Shown: positions 32,927 to 41,676, counted from the first letter of the stretch. The stretch is 64,000 nucleotides of DNA from Nocardioides pantholopis (GCF_003710085.1 NZ_CP033324.1:62001-126000); one strand, 5' to 3'. The notes: a model not told the origin generated them from the sequence alone. Program-made: numbers and translations.

Positions 32927-33904
32927 TCAGAGCGCCAGCACGATCTTGCCGGTGTGCCCGCCCTCGCCCATGAGCCGGTGGGCGGCCGCGACCTCGGTCA
33001 ACGGCATCGTCTCGTGCACGATCGGCCGGACCAGCCCGTCGGCGACCAGCGGCCACACGTGCTCGACGACCGCCGCGCAGATCGCTGCCTTGTCCGGGGC
33101 AGGGCGGGTGCGCAGCGAGGTCGCGACCACGGCGCCGCGCTTGGCCAGCAGCTTGCCGAGGTCGAGCTCACCGCGGGTGCCGCCCTGCATCCCGATCACG
33201 ACCAGGCGGCCCTCGGTGGCCAGGGCGTCGACGTTGCGTCCGAGGTACTTGGCGCCCATGTTGTCGAGGATGACGTCGACGCCGCGGCCGGCCGTCTCGT
33301 CCTTGACGACCGCGACGAAGTCCTGGTCGCGGTAGTTGATCGCCACGTCCGCGCCCAGCGAGGTGCAGAGCGCGGCCTTCTCGGCGGTGCCCGCGGTCGT
33401 GAACACCCGGGCGCCGAGCTGGGAGGCGAGCTGGATCGCGAACGTGCCGATGCCGCCGGCACCGCCGTGCACCAGGAACGAGTCGCCGGGCTTGAGGCCG
33501 GCGACCATGAACACGTTCGACCACACAGTGCAGGCGACCTCGGGCAGCGCCGCCGCGGTCACCAGGTCGATCCCCGCCGGCACCGGCATCAGCTGGCCCG
33601 CCGGGACGACCACCTGCTCGGCGTACCCGCCGCCGGCGAGCAGCGCGCAGGCCTGGTCGCCGACCTGCCAGCCCTCGACGTTCGCGCCGAGGGCCGCGAC
33701 CGTGCCGCTGCACTCCAGCCCGATCACCTCGGAGGCGCCGGGCGGCGGAGGGTAGAACCCCTGGCGCTGCAGGGTGTCGGCGCGGTTCACGGCCGTGGCC
33801 GCCACCGTCAGCAGGACCTCCCCGGGGCCGGGCTCGACGTCCGGGACCTCGCCGACGGACAGGACCTCGGGACCACCGGTCCCGCTCGCCACCACAGCAC
33901 GCAT
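32927..33904 (-). CDS. NAD(P)H:quinone oxidoreductase of the zeta-crystallin (MDR) family
   Basis: A 325-residue medium-chain dehydrogenase/reductase without structural zinc cysteines. It has AATAVNRADTLQRQGFYPPPPGASEVIGLECSGTVAALG near the N-terminus, a Rossmann nucleotide site GDSFLVHGGAGGIGTFAIQLASQLGARVFTTAGT, and the ending HRLMGEGGHTGKIVLAL. It probably reduces quinones or enones with NADPH in the cytoplasm. It starts at ATG 33904, 36 bp from the stop of the DUF6457 gene on the same strand. Confidence 0.9.
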   Translation of the reverse strand: MRAVVASGTGGPEVLSVGEVPDVEPGPGEVLLTVAATAVNRADTLQRQGFYPPPPGASEVIGLECSGTVAALGANVEGWQVGDQACALLAGGGYAEQVVVPAGQLMPVPAGIDLVTAAALPEVACTVWSNVFMVAGLKPGDSFLVHGGAGGIGTFAIQLASQLGARVFTTAGTAEKAALCTSLGADVAINYRDQDFVAVVKDETAGRGVDVILDNMGAKYLGRNVDALATEGRLVVIGMQGGTRGELDLGKLLAKRGAVVATSLRTRPAPDKAAICAAVVEHVWPLVADGLVRPIVHETMPLTEVAAAHRLMGEGGHTGKIVLAL

Positions 33905-33940
33905 GCGCCCACCCTAGGGCGTGGGCGGGGAGTCGCCGGC

Positions 33941-34270
33941 TCAGGCCTCGTAGCGCTCGCCGCTGTGGTCCACGGCGGTGTCGTCGGGCACGACGACGAC
34001 CGCGTCGAGCTCCACCGGGTCGGGTGCGCCCGCCGGGCGCTGCCAGTTCTCGGCCAGCAGCTGCGCCCGCGCTGCGAGCGCCTCGATGGCCTCCGGGTCC
34101 GCGCCGCGCGAGCCGGCCGCCAGGCCCAGGAGGTACGCCGTCACGGGCGCGGCGGGGCGTTCGACGCTGTGGGCGACCACGCGGGCCAGGTCGAGCACCA
34201 GCCCCTCGTCGATCTCCTCGTCCAGGTCGAGCACGTCGCACAGCTCGTCGATCCAGTCGTGGAGGTTCAC
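33941..34270 (-). CDS. DUF6457-like small protein
   Basis: A 109-residue acidic helical protein. Its core, NLHDWIDELCDVLDLDEEIDEGLVLDLARVVAHSVERPAAPVTAYLLGLAAG, resembles the DUF6457 domain, which in actinobacteria is found next to or fused with MobA-like transferases. Here the mobA-like gene lies 67 bp upstream on the same strand, which supports a link to molybdenum cofactor work, but the function is not known. GTG 34270 is chosen; GTG 34279 is an alternative. Confidence 0.7.
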   Translation of the reverse strand: MNLHDWIDELCDVLDLDEEIDEGLVLDLARVVAHSVERPAAPVTAYLLGLAAGSRGADPEAIEALAARAQLLAENWQRPAGAPDPVELDAVVVVPDDTAVDHSGERYEA

Positions 34271-34337
34271 GACTCCCACCTTCGCCAACCCGGTCCCGCG
34301 CCGCAAGACCTCTCGGCCAAGTCCGCGCCCGACCGGG

Positions 34338-34904
34338 TCAGGGCTCGGCCAGGTCCGCCCAGGTGTCGACGTCGCGGTGCTCCGGCCCCACGGCCGGCAC
34401 CGCCGCGAGGTCCAGGGGAGCCAGCAGCCGGCGCATCGCCATCCCGTCCTGGGCAGCCGGGGTCGGCCGGACCTGCGCCAGCCGCGCGGCGTCGAGCACC
34501 AGGGCCAGCTGGGCCCGCCCGTCCGGGCCCACCAGCCGGGCGCCGTCACGGCCCGCGGCCGTGGACCGCAGCCGGGCCACGGTCGCGGCCGAGACGTAGG
34601 GCATGTCGACGGCCAGCACCGCGAGCAGCGCGGGTGGCCGCGCCAGCCGGTCGACGCCGGTGAGCAGCGCCGCCACCGGCCCGCCGTACGCCGGGGACTC
34701 GCGGCAGAACGTCACCGGCCGGCCGGTCGGGACCGGGTCGCCCACCACGACCACCTCGGCGGCGTCCGCCAGCGCCGCCAGCGAGCGCTCCAGCAGGCTG
34801 CGGCCCTCGACCTCGAGGCCACCCTTGTCGACGCCGCCGAGCCGGGAGCCGCGGCCGCCGGCGAGCAGCACGGCGCTCAGCTCGGGGGTGCCGGCGGGGT
34901 CCAC
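34338..34904 (-). CDS. mobA: Molybdenum cofactor guanylyltransferase (MobA-like)
   Basis: A 188-residue nucleotidyltransferase of the MobA type. It has the GTP-binding loop AVLLAGGRGSRLGGVDKGGLEVEGRSLLERSL, the metal-binding VLAVDMPYVSAATV, and CRESPAYGGPVAALLTGV. It would attach GMP to molybdopterin to make the dinucleotide cofactor. Similarity to the MocA/CTP type means the exact nucleotide is inferred. GTG 34904 fits the start of homology, although the frame is open much further upstream. It is divergent from the nitrilase-family gene. Confidence 0.85.
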   Translation of the reverse strand: MDPAGTPELSAVLLAGGRGSRLGGVDKGGLEVEGRSLLERSLAALADAAEVVVVGDPVPTGRPVTFCRESPAYGGPVAALLTGVDRLARPPALLAVLAVDMPYVSAATVARLRSTAAGRDGARLVGPDGRAQLALVLDAARLAQVRPTPAAQDGMAMRRLLAPLDLAAVPAVGPEHRDVDTWADLAEP

Positions 34905-34943
34905 GGGACCGAGTCTGGCACCGCGGATGGCACGCTGGTGCCC

Positions 34944-35723
34944 GTGAGCCCCAGCACCCCCGCCCCGCTGCGTGTCGCCCTGGTCCAGGAGCCCGCCGGG
35001 CTCGATCCCGAGGCGGGTCGCGCCCGGCTGCGCGAGCTGACTCCCGAGGGCGCCGACCTCGTCGTCTTCCCGGAGGCCTTCGCGCGCGACTTCGGTCCGG
35101 CCGGGTCCGACGTCAGCGCCTTCGCCGAGCCGGTGGACGGGCCGTTCGGGACCACGCTGGCCGAGGTCGCCGCGCAGCGGCGGACCACGGTGATGGCGGG
35201 CATGTTCGAGACCGGCCCCGACCCGGCCCGGCCGTACAACACGCTGCTGGTCCGGGGGGCCGCGAGCGCGGCGTACCGCAAGGTGCATCTCTACGACTCC
35301 TTCGGCTACCGGGAGTCCGACCGGCTCACGGCCGGGGAGCCGGGCGCCACCGTGGTCGACGTCGGCGGGCACGCCGTGGGCCTGATGACCTGCTACGACC
35401 TGCGCTTCCCCGAGTTGGCCCGGGCCCTGGTCGACGCCGGCGCCGAGATCCTGGTGGTGCCCGCCGCCTGGGTCGCCGGGCCCCGGAAGGTCGACCACTG
35501 GCGCACGCTGCTGCGGGCGCGGGCCATCGAGAACACCGTGCACGTGGTCGCGGCGGCCCAGCCGGCCCCCCGCTACAGCGGGCACTCGATGGTCGTCGAC
35601 CCGCTCGGCGACGTCCTGGCCGAGGCCGGCCCGGACGCCCAGGTGCTGACCGCCGAGATCGACCACGCCGTGCTGGTCGAGGCTCGCCGCACCAACCCGT
35701 CGCTGGCCAACCGCCGGCTGTAA
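34944..35723 (+). CDS. Carbon-nitrogen hydrolase (nitrilase superfamily)
   Basis: A 259-residue cytoplasmic amidase. The Glu-Lys-Cys triad is visible: VVFPEAFARDFG, YRKVHLYDSFGYRESD and GLMTCYDLRFPELARAL. The sequence between them and the tail ENTVHVVAAAQPAPRYSGHSMVVDPLGDVLAEAG are typical of the omega-amidase/Nit1/Nit2 branch, which cleans up deaminated glutathione or alpha-keto-amides. The start is GTG 34944; GTG 34938 is two codons upstream. The gene at 35735 follows after 11 bp. Confidence 0.9.
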   Translation: MSPSTPAPLRVALVQEPAGLDPEAGRARLRELTPEGADLVVFPEAFARDFGPAGSDVSAFAEPVDGPFGTTLAEVAAQRRTTVMAGMFETGPDPARPYNTLLVRGAASAAYRKVHLYDSFGYRESDRLTAGEPGATVVDVGGHAVGLMTCYDLRFPELARALVDAGAEILVVPAAWVAGPRKVDHWRTLLRARAIENTVHVVAAAQPAPRYSGHSMVVDPLGDVLAEAGPDAQVLTAEIDHAVLVEARRTNPSLANRRL

Positions 35724-35734
35724 CCTTCCGGTCC

Positions 35735-36901
35735 GTGTCCCGAGCCGCCCCCCGTCGCCGCGCCGAACGGCCGCGACGACGTGCGCGGGCCGAGCGGCCC
35801 CGCCCGGAGCGGGTGGAGCGGTCGGCCCGGGTGGAGCGGACGGCACCCGTCCGCCGGCGGACGGCCACGCCCCGGGTGCCACTCGGAGCGGACGTGCCGG
35901 CCCGGTCACCCGGGCGGCTGCGCGCCGCCCTCGGGACGACACGGCTCCCGGTGCTGCTCGCCGTGGTGGTGGTGCTCGCCGGGCTGGGCTGCCTCGCGGC
36001 CGCGCTGGTGCCGGTCGGTCCCGACCAGCTCGGGACCGCCGGCTCGATAGCCATCGCCGCGGCGTACACGTGGGCGCTCTCGGCGCGCACCGGCGGCCGG
36101 TCGCTCTTCTACGCCGCGCTGGCGGTCGCCGTGGGGGTGGCGGTGCTGGTCACCGACGAGCCCTGGCTGCGCACCGGGGCCGCGGTGGTCACCTGTGCGG
36201 TCGCGGCGGTGCTCGGCGTGATGCTGACGGTGCCGGCGGTCCGGTTCGTGGCCGCGGCCCGGGAGTGCTGCTACGCGATCCTGGTCGCCGCCGTCGGCGC
36301 CGTCGCGACGCTGGGCTTCGAGCCCTCGATCACGCTGCTGCGCTTCGAGTACGTGACGCTGGTCCTGGCGTTCCTCGGGTGCTTCGGGGTCGTCTACCGC
36401 CTCGGCGCGGGTCTGCACGGGCTCGGCCGGCGGGGCGCGGCCGCGGTCCTGATCGGCTGCGGCGTGCTTGCGCTGGTGCTGGCCTACGCGGAGCTGCTGC
36501 GCCGCTACGGGACGCCCGGGCTGGTCGAGCAGCTCCTGGACGGGGTGCGCTGGAGCCGGGACAACCTCGGCGCGTTCCCGCGCCCCATCGAGACATTGCT
36601 CGGCGTGCCCGCCCTGGCCTGGGGCTGCCACATGCGGGCCCGGCGACGCCAGGGCTGGTGGGTTTGCGCCTTCGGCGTGGCCGCGACCACCCCGGTGGCG
36701 AGCTCGCTGATGAACCCCTCCATCACGGTCCTGGAGGCCGGGCTCTCGGTGCTCTACGGGCTCGTGGTCGGGCTGGTGATCGGGTACGCCGTGATCCGCA
36801 TCGACCTGGCGTTCACCGGTCCGCGCGGCAGCCGCGCCCGCCGGGCCGAGGAGGCCTCCGCGCTGCGGCCCGAGCCGGCCCGGACCAGCCCACTGCTGTG
36901 A
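35735..36901 (+). CDS. Multi-pass membrane protein of unknown function
   Basis: A 388-residue protein with a very basic 45-residue N-terminus rich in Arg/Pro/Glu repeats (AERPRRRARAERPRPERVER), then about nine transmembrane helices and a hydrophilic tail. The N-terminal segment could bind nucleic acid or acidic lipids. I see no transporter signature. GTG 35735 is preceded at 8 nt by TAACCT, which itself contains the stop of the preceding gene. Confidence 0.6.
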   Translation: MSRAAPRRRAERPRRRARAERPRPERVERSARVERTAPVRRRTATPRVPLGADVPARSPGRLRAALGTTRLPVLLAVVVVLAGLGCLAAALVPVGPDQLGTAGSIAIAAAYTWALSARTGGRSLFYAALAVAVGVAVLVTDEPWLRTGAAVVTCAVAAVLGVMLTVPAVRFVAAARECCYAILVAAVGAVATLGFEPSITLLRFEYVTLVLAFLGCFGVVYRLGAGLHGLGRRGAAAVLIGCGVLALVLAYAELLRRYGTPGLVEQLLDGVRWSRDNLGAFPRPIETLLGVPALAWGCHMRARRRQGWWVCAFGVAATTPVASSLMNPSITVLEAGLSVLYGLVVGLVIGYAVIRIDLAFTGPRGSRARRAEEASALRPEPARTSPLL

Positions 36902-36953
36902 GCCGGCCGCGCCGGTTCCGGCGTACCCGGGGGTAACGGCTAGGTTCGCGGAC

Positions 36954-37181
36954 ATGGCCCGTGAACAGCTCATCGAGATCCTCGCCGAGATGGTGGGCAA
37001 CGTGATGAGCGTGGGTGTCGGACCGGGCGACCGGGTCGCCGCCGGAGACGCCGTCGTGCTCCTGGAGTCGATGAAGATGGAGATCCCGGTGATCGCGGAG
37101 GTCCCCGGCACCGTCATCGCGGTCAAGATCGCCCCCGGCGACGTCGTCCAGGAGGGCGACGTGCTGGTGCAGCTGCGCTGA
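36954..37181 (+). CDS. Free-standing biotinyl (BCCP-like) domain protein
   Basis: A 75-residue biotinyl domain that is nothing but the biotin-carrier fold: NVMSVGVGPGDRVAAGDAVVLLESMKMEIPVIAEVPGTVIAVKIAPGDVVQEGDVLVQLR. The biotin lysine is in ESMKME near residue 41. It resembles the actinobacterial biotinylated protein TB7.3. It may serve as carboxybiotin carrier for an acyl-CoA carboxylase elsewhere. TAGGTT lies 7 nt before ATG 36954. Confidence 0.92.
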   Translation: MAREQLIEILAEMVGNVMSVGVGPGDRVAAGDAVVLLESMKMEIPVIAEVPGTVIAVKIAPGDVVQEGDVLVQLR

Positions 37182-37192
37182 CGCGGATTCGG

Positions 37193-37281
37193 CAGAGGGG
37201 GCGGGATTCGAACCCGCGGCTGACATCTCTGCCAGCGACCGCTTTCAAGGCGGTTCCGATCGGCCACTCCGGCACCCCTCC
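37193..37281 (-). tRNA. tRNA-Ser (anticodon TGA)
   Basis: An 89-nt class II tRNA on the minus strand. The acceptor stem is GGAGGGG/CCCCTCT, the anticodon loop is CTTGAAA with TGA (complement of 37245-37247), there is a long variable arm, and the T arm is GCGGGTTCGAATCCCGC. The discriminator is G and CCA is not encoded. Confidence 0.97.
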
Positions 37282-37361
37282 GTGCCCTCCCGGAGGAGGC
37301 ACGGCAGCAGTGTAGGAGGGCCACCCCCGGCGTCCTCGGGCGGCGCTGGGACAATCGAGGC

Positions 37362-37859
37362 ATGTCCTCGAGCCCTCCCGCCCCCCAGCCGGGCGACGAG
37401 CCGGCCGACCTGCCGGCCGTCTACCGCCTGCACCCCGCGGTGGTCGCCCGGTTCGTCGGCGCCGCCCTGGTCCTGCTGGCGGTGGTGATGTTCGCCGGCA
37501 CCATGGTGGTCGCGTTCGCCAACCTCACCCCCGACCTGCTGGTGCTCCTGCTGGTGGTGGGGATCGTCGCGGTCTTCGGCCTCGGCTGGGTGCTGCGCTC
37601 CCGGGCGTACGTCGTGCGCTGCGACGAGGACGGCTACCGGGTCCGGATGGTCCGCGGCGCCGGCGCGACCCAGGCGCGCTGGACCGAGGTCCAGGACGCG
37701 GTCACCACGACCCGGGCCGGCGCGCCCTGCGTCGTCCTGCGGCTGCGCGACGGCCGCAGCACCACGATCCCGGTCGGCGTCCTGGCCCTGGACCGCGAGC
37801 AGTTCGTGCGTGAGCTCCAGCGCCACCTCCAGCGCGGCCAGGGCCTCCGGCCGCTCTGA
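37362..37859 (+). CDS. Membrane-anchored bacterial PH-domain-like protein
   Basis: A 165-residue protein with two adjacent transmembrane helices (VVARFVGAALVLLAVVMFAGTMVVAF and LTPDLLVLLLVVGIVAVFGLGWVL). A beta-rich domain follows: YVVRCDEDGYRVRMVRGAGATQARWTEVQDAVTTT and VVLRLRDGRSTTIPVGVLALDREQFVRELQRHL. This resembles the bacterial PH-like (bPH2/YdbT) domains found on membrane proteins of unknown role. GACAAT lies 6 nt before ATG 37362. It is flanked by two tRNA-Ser genes. Confidence 0.78.
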   Translation: MSSSPPAPQPGDEPADLPAVYRLHPAVVARFVGAALVLLAVVMFAGTMVVAFANLTPDLLVLLLVVGIVAVFGLGWVLRSRAYVVRCDEDGYRVRMVRGAGATQARWTEVQDAVTTTRAGAPCVVLRLRDGRSTTIPVGVLALDREQFVRELQRHLQRGQGLRPL

Positions 37860-37949
37860 GGATCGGCTCCGGTCTCCCCGGTTCTCCGGTTCGCCCCCAC
37901 CTGATTGGTCGGAAACCCGAGGGTGCTTGTAGCCTGTGGGCGCTGTCGG

Positions 37950-38040
37950 GGAGGCGTCGCCTAGTCCGGTCTATGGCGCCCGCCTGCTAAGCGGGTTTGG
38001 GGCTACAACCCCATCGAGGGTTCAAATCCCTCCGCCTCCG
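37950..38040 (+). tRNA. tRNA-Ser (anticodon GCT)
   Basis: A 91-nt class II tRNA. The acceptor stem is GGAGGCG/CGCCTCC, the anticodon loop is CTGCTAA with GCT at 37986-37988, there is a long variable arm around GGGGCTACAACCCC, the T arm is GAGGGTTCAAATCCCTC, and the discriminator is G40. CCA follows at 38041-38043, so it is encoded. Confidence 0.97.
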
Positions 38041-38045
38041 CCAGC

Positions 38046-38078
38046 CTCGGCCCCTTCCGCCTCGCGGAAGGGGCCGAG
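38046..38078 (+). terminator. Perfect 15-bp hairpin after tRNA-Ser(GCT)
   Basis: CTCGGCCCCTTCCGC (38046-38060) pairs exactly with GCGGAAGGGGCCGAG (38064-38078) across a 3-nt loop, starting 3 nt after the CCA end. No T tract follows, as is common for actinobacterial terminators. Confidence 0.85.
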
Positions 38079-38209
38079 ACCCGTCGGTTGCAACCTTGTG
38101 CACTGCACGTTCCTGAGGCAGCACGACCGTGGGCGAGGCGGGCCGGAGGACTCACACTCTGGGGCCAGGGGCCTATCGGTGGGCCCCTCCGGGGACCAAA
38201 GGACACGAC

Positions 38210-38338
38210 ATGAGCTTCCTTCGCAAGATCGCCCTCACGCTCGGTGCAGCATCCCTCGCCGTCGGCCTGGTGGGGGGCGTCGCCGCTCCGGAGAGCAGGG
38301 ACACGAGCTGGCCGGGCGCCGTCGGCATCTCGAAGTAG
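38210..38338 (+). CDS. Small secreted peptide
   Basis: A 42-residue peptide. It has a basic start (MSFLRKIA), a hydrophobic core (LTLGAASLAVGLVGGV) and an Ala-Ala-like cleavage site, leaving a short mature peptide of about 16 residues containing RDTSWPG and ending GISK. AAAGGA is found 8-9 nt before ATG 38210. A 7-bp GC-rich dyad lies about 30 nt upstream. It converges with the regulator gene at 38358, with 19 bp between stop codons. I infer a secreted peptide, possibly a signal, but it is short and could be non-functional. Confidence 0.6.
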   Translation: MSFLRKIALTLGAASLAVGLVGGVAAPESRDTSWPGAVGISK

Positions 38339-38357
38339 CAGGAGAAGCCGCAGGCGC

Positions 38358-39389
38358 TCAGTACGCCTCGTCGCCGCTGGGAAGGCACTCGTCGTCGGTC
38401 GCCTCGCTGCCGGTGACGCCGCGCCGGCCCATGGTGTAGCCGAGCTGGAACCGGGTGGTCGCGAAGAACTCCGCCTTCAGGTCGGCGACGTAGGCGGCGT
38501 AGGTGCGCGGGCTGACCCCGAGCCGTTTGGCGCTCACCGGGTCCGAGTGGCCCTCCACCAGCATCCGGATCGTCATCGACCGCTGCTCCTCGGCGATGCC
38601 GCGCAGCATCGACGGCTCGCTGTTGGAGAACGGCCGGGCGCGCTCCCAGGCACGCTCGAAGATGTCGACGAGGTAGGTCACGACGGCGGGCTCGCGGACG
38701 GCGACCGCCGCCAGCGCGTCGTCGGCGGCCGGGATCACCGCGACCCGGCGGTCCACGACGATGAGCCGGTTGAAGAACTCGTCGAGGGTGCGGACCTCGG
38801 CCCCCCGGCTGGTCACCGCGGCGACGTACTTGCGGGTGACGGTGCTGCGCCGCGCGCTGTGCTGGTAGAGGGTGCGCAGCGCGACGCCCCGCTCCAGCGC
38901 GGCGGTGTCGCGCAGCGCCGCGGAGGCGAGCGCCGCCGCGCTGCGGCCGGTCTGCGGCTGGGCGGTGAGGATCTCGGACTCGGCCTCGGCCACGATCCCG
39001 GTCAGCAGGGTGCCGATCGCGCTGCCCCGCACATGGGTGACCGGTCGGCGCTCCGCCGACTGCGGCGAGCGGCGCCAGGCCTGGTTGAGCAGCCCGAAGG
39101 CGCGCGACCACCGGGAGGACTCCTCCAGCAGGCGGGCGCCCTCCACGCTCAGCGGGATCACCACGCGGGCCTGCACGGTGCCGGGGTCCTCGGGGGCCCA
39201 GCCGGCGGCGTCGGGCTCGGGCTGGAGCAGGCCCAGGTCGACCAGCAGGTCGAACGCCGCCCGGTCCGGTGCTCCGGGGGCGATCCGCGGGTCGTCGGGG
39301 TCCAACCGCCCGGCCGCCAGGACGTCCTCGTAGAACCGGACCGCCTCGGTCTCGAACAGTCCGCGCTCGTCTGCTTCGTGTCCAGGCAC
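38358..39389 (-). CDS. TrmB/LuxR-type transcriptional regulator
   Basis: A 343-residue regulator in three parts. The N-terminal segment (ETEAVRFYEDVLAAGRLDPDDPRIAPGAPDRAAFDLLVDLGLLQPEP) looks like a degenerate winged helix. The middle (VRGSAIGTLLTGIVAEAESEILTAQPQTGR ... VALRTLYQHSARRSTVTRKYVAAVTSRGAEVRTLDEFFNRLIVVDRRVAVIPA) resembles the phospholipase-D-like sensor domain of TrmB regulators. The C-terminus (IRMLVEGHSDPVSAKRLGVSPRTYAAYVADLKAEF) is a LuxR-type DNA-binding HTH. The start GTG 39389 has GGGGGAGGA just upstream. The adjacent convergent peptide gene may encode its ligand or target. Confidence 0.75.
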   Translation of the reverse strand: MPGHEADERGLFETEAVRFYEDVLAAGRLDPDDPRIAPGAPDRAAFDLLVDLGLLQPEPDAAGWAPEDPGTVQARVVIPLSVEGARLLEESSRWSRAFGLLNQAWRRSPQSAERRPVTHVRGSAIGTLLTGIVAEAESEILTAQPQTGRSAAALASAALRDTAALERGVALRTLYQHSARRSTVTRKYVAAVTSRGAEVRTLDEFFNRLIVVDRRVAVIPAADDALAAVAVREPAVVTYLVDIFERAWERARPFSNSEPSMLRGIAEEQRSMTIRMLVEGHSDPVSAKRLGVSPRTYAAYVADLKAEFFATTRFQLGYTMGRRGVTGSEATDDECLPSGDEAY

Positions 39390-39496
39390 AGCGCCGTCCT
39401 CCCCCAGGTGTGGGCTCGATGCTGCCACAGAAGGACGCCGGCCCCGCCCGGTTCGGACGGGGCCCGCGAGCCGTGCGGTACGCCGCGCTCGGGCGC

Positions 39497-41338
39497 TCAG
39501 CCCTCCAGGCGGGCGCGGAGCGCGTCGAGCTCGGTCCAGAGCACGGTGGGCAGGTCGTCCCCGAACTTCTCGAACCACTCCTGGATCTGGGGAAGCTCGG
39601 CGCGCCACTCCTCGGGGTCGACCGCGAGCGCCGCGCGCAGCGCCTCATCGCTCAGCTCCAGGCCGTCGGTGTCGAGCGACTCCGGCGTCGGGACGCTGCC
39701 GATGGGGGTCTCGACCGCCGCGGCGCGGCCCTCGATGCGGTCCACGACCCACTTCAGCACCCGGCTGTTCTCGCCGAAGCCGGGCCACAGGAACCCGCCC
39801 TCGCTGCCGTCCTCGAGCCGCTCGCGGCGGAACCAGTTGACGTAGAAGATCCGCGGCAGCCGGGCGGCGTCGTTCTCCTTGCCCACGTTGATCCAGTGGC
39901 TGAAGTAGTCGCCGGCGTTGTAGCCGATGAACGGCAGCATCGCCATCGGGTCGCGGCGCACGACCCCGACTGCGCCGGTCGCGGCGGCAGTGGTCTCGCT
40001 GGACAGGGTGGCGCCCAGGAACGTGCCGTGCACCCAGTCGCGGGCCTCGAAGACCAGCGGCACCGTCGTACGTCGCCGGCCGCCGAAGAGGATCGCGTCG
40101 ATCGGGACGCCCCGCGGGTCGTCGTACTCCGGGGCGAGGATGTCGCACTGGGTGATCGGGGTGCAGTAGCGGCTGTTCGGGTGGCTGGAGAGCTCGCCGG
40201 ACTCCGGGGTCCACGGCTCGCCCTTCCAGGACGTCGCCCGCGCCGGCGGGTTCTCCAGGCCCTCCCACCACACGTCGCCGTCCTCGGTGAGCGCCACGTT
40301 GGTGAACACCGAGTTGCCCTTGTCGATGGTCCGCATCGCGTTCGGGTTCGTGTGGTGGTTGGTGCCGGGCGCGACGCCGAAGAACCCGTACTCCGGGTTG
40401 ACGGCCCAGAGCCGGCCGTCCTCCCCGATCCGCATCCAGGCGATGTCGTCGCCGAGGGTCTCGACCTGCCAGCCGGGGATGGTCGGCTCGAGCATCGCCA
40501 GGTTGGTCTTGCCGCAGGCGCTGGGGAACGCGGCCGCGACGTACTTGACGGTGCCCTCGGGGCTGGTCAGCTTCAGGATCAGCATGTGCTCGGCGAGCCA
40601 GCCCTCGTCACGCGCCATCACCGAGGCGATCCGCAGCGCGTAGCACTTCTTGCCCAGCAGCGCGTTGCCGCCGTAGCCGGAGCCGAAGGACCAGATCGCG
40701 CGCTCCTCGGGGAACTGCACGATGTACTTGGTGTCGTTGCAGGGCCACGCGACGTCGGCCTGGCCCGCGGCCAGCGGGTGGCCCACCGAGTGGATGGCCC
40801 GGACGAACGGCGCGTCGAGCTCCTCCATCCGGGCGAGCACGTTGCTGCCCATGCGGGCCATCACCCGCATCGAGACCGTGACGTACGCCGAGTCGGTGAC
40901 CTCGACGCCGAACATCGGGCGCTCCGCCTCGAGGTGGCCCATGACGAACGGGATGACGTACATCGTCCGGCCCCGCATGCAGCCCGCGTAGAGCCCGCGC
41001 ATGACCTCCTTCATCTGCTCGGGGTCCATCCAGTTGTTGGTGGGCCCGCAGTCCTTCTCGTCGACCGAGCAGATGTAGGTCCGGTCCTCGACGCGCGCGA
41101 CGTCGATCGGGTCGGAGGCGGCGTGGAAGGAGTTGGGCTTGATCGCCGGGTCCAGCCGCGTGAAGGTCCCGGTGCCGACCAGCGCGTCGGTGAGCTCGGT
41201 CCACTCCTCGTCGGAGCCGGTGCACCAGTGCACCCGGTCCGGCTGGGTCAGGGCGGCGACCTCGGCGACGAAGTCGAGGATCCCCTGGTGGGTCGTGGGC
41301 TGGCCGGTCCGGGACTCCGGAGTCGACGTGGTGGTCAT
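39497..41338 (-). CDS. pckG: Phosphoenolpyruvate carboxykinase (GTP)
   Basis: A 613-residue GTP-dependent PEPCK that turns oxaloacetate into PEP for gluconeogenesis. The P-loop [19 protein letters not shown], the Mn/substrate region [20 protein letters not shown], the reactive-cysteine loop with FPSACGKT, and the nucleotide-binding [30 protein letters not shown] are all intact. ATG 41338 has GAGAGGGAA before it. A leader of about 260 nt separates it from the tRNA-Arg gene, and I saw no obvious regulatory structure there. It is the last chromosomal gene before the island. Confidence 0.97.
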   Translation of the reverse strand: MTTTSTPESRTGQPTTHQGILDFVAEVAALTQPDRVHWCTGSDEEWTELTDALVGTGTFTRLDPAIKPNSFHAASDPIDVARVEDRTYICSVDEKDCGPTNNWMDPEQMKEVMRGLYAGCMRGRTMYVIPFVMGHLEAERPMFGVEVTDSAYVTVSMRVMARMGSNVLARMEELDAPFVRAIHSVGHPLAAGQADVAWPCNDTKYIVQFPEERAIWSFGSGYGGNALLGKKCYALRIASVMARDEGWLAEHMLILKLTSPEGTVKYVAAAFPSACGKTNLAMLEPTIPGWQVETLGDDIAWMRIGEDGRLWAVNPEYGFFGVAPGTNHHTNPNAMRTIDKGNSVFTNVALTEDGDVWWEGLENPPARATSWKGEPWTPESGELSSHPNSRYCTPITQCDILAPEYDDPRGVPIDAILFGGRRRTTVPLVFEARDWVHGTFLGATLSSETTAAATGAVGVVRRDPMAMLPFIGYNAGDYFSHWINVGKENDAARLPRIFYVNWFRRERLEDGSEGGFLWPGFGENSRVLKWVVDRIEGRAAAVETPIGSVPTPESLDTDGLELSDEALRAALAVDPEEWRAELPQIQEWFEKFGDDLPTVLWTELDALRARLEG

Positions 41339-41603
41339 GGGTTCCCTCTCGCGCGTTCGCGGCGGTCGCCCGCGACGAGCGAGGACGCCACCGGCCGTCG
41401 AGCGTGTCGACGGAGTCGTCGTGAAGCTGATGGATTGCGCGGCATCGTTGCCGGCGACGGATGCCGCGGAGGCTATCGGCGTTGTGCCGCGGGGCACATT
41501 GGATCGTTCCACCGGGCCCGGTTCCGCCCTCGGGGTGGCCGGATTCGGCATCGCGGAGGCGTTCGGCTATCCTCGTCCAGTCGCTCGGCACGCCGGGCGG
41601 AGG
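41339..41603. other. 265-bp spacer between pckG and tRNA-Arg
   Basis: This spacer should carry the divergent promoters of pckG and tRNA-Arg. I see no reading frame worth calling and no clear operator. Confidence 0.4.
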
Positions 41604-41676
41604 GCGCCTGTAGCTCAACGGATAGAGCATCTGACTACGGATCAGAAGGTTTGGGGTTCGAATCCCTACAGGCGCA
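41604..41676 (+). tRNA. tRNA-Arg (anticodon ACG), integration target of the island
   Basis: A 73-nt tRNA. The acceptor stem is GCGCCTG/CAGGCGC, the D arm is AGCTCAACGGATAGAGC, the anticodon loop is CTACGGA with ACG at 41637-41639, the T arm is GGGGTTCGAATCCCT, and the discriminator is A. CCA is not encoded. From position 41631 to 7 nt past its end it is identical to a second site at 49878, so the gene was rebuilt by an integrating element that supplied its 3' half. Confidence 0.97.

Noticed and set aside
38129..38338. Longer 69-residue version of the small peptide
   Set aside because: The upstream extension has no SD or signal-peptide logic. ATG 38210 has AAAGGA before it and starts a proper signal sequence.
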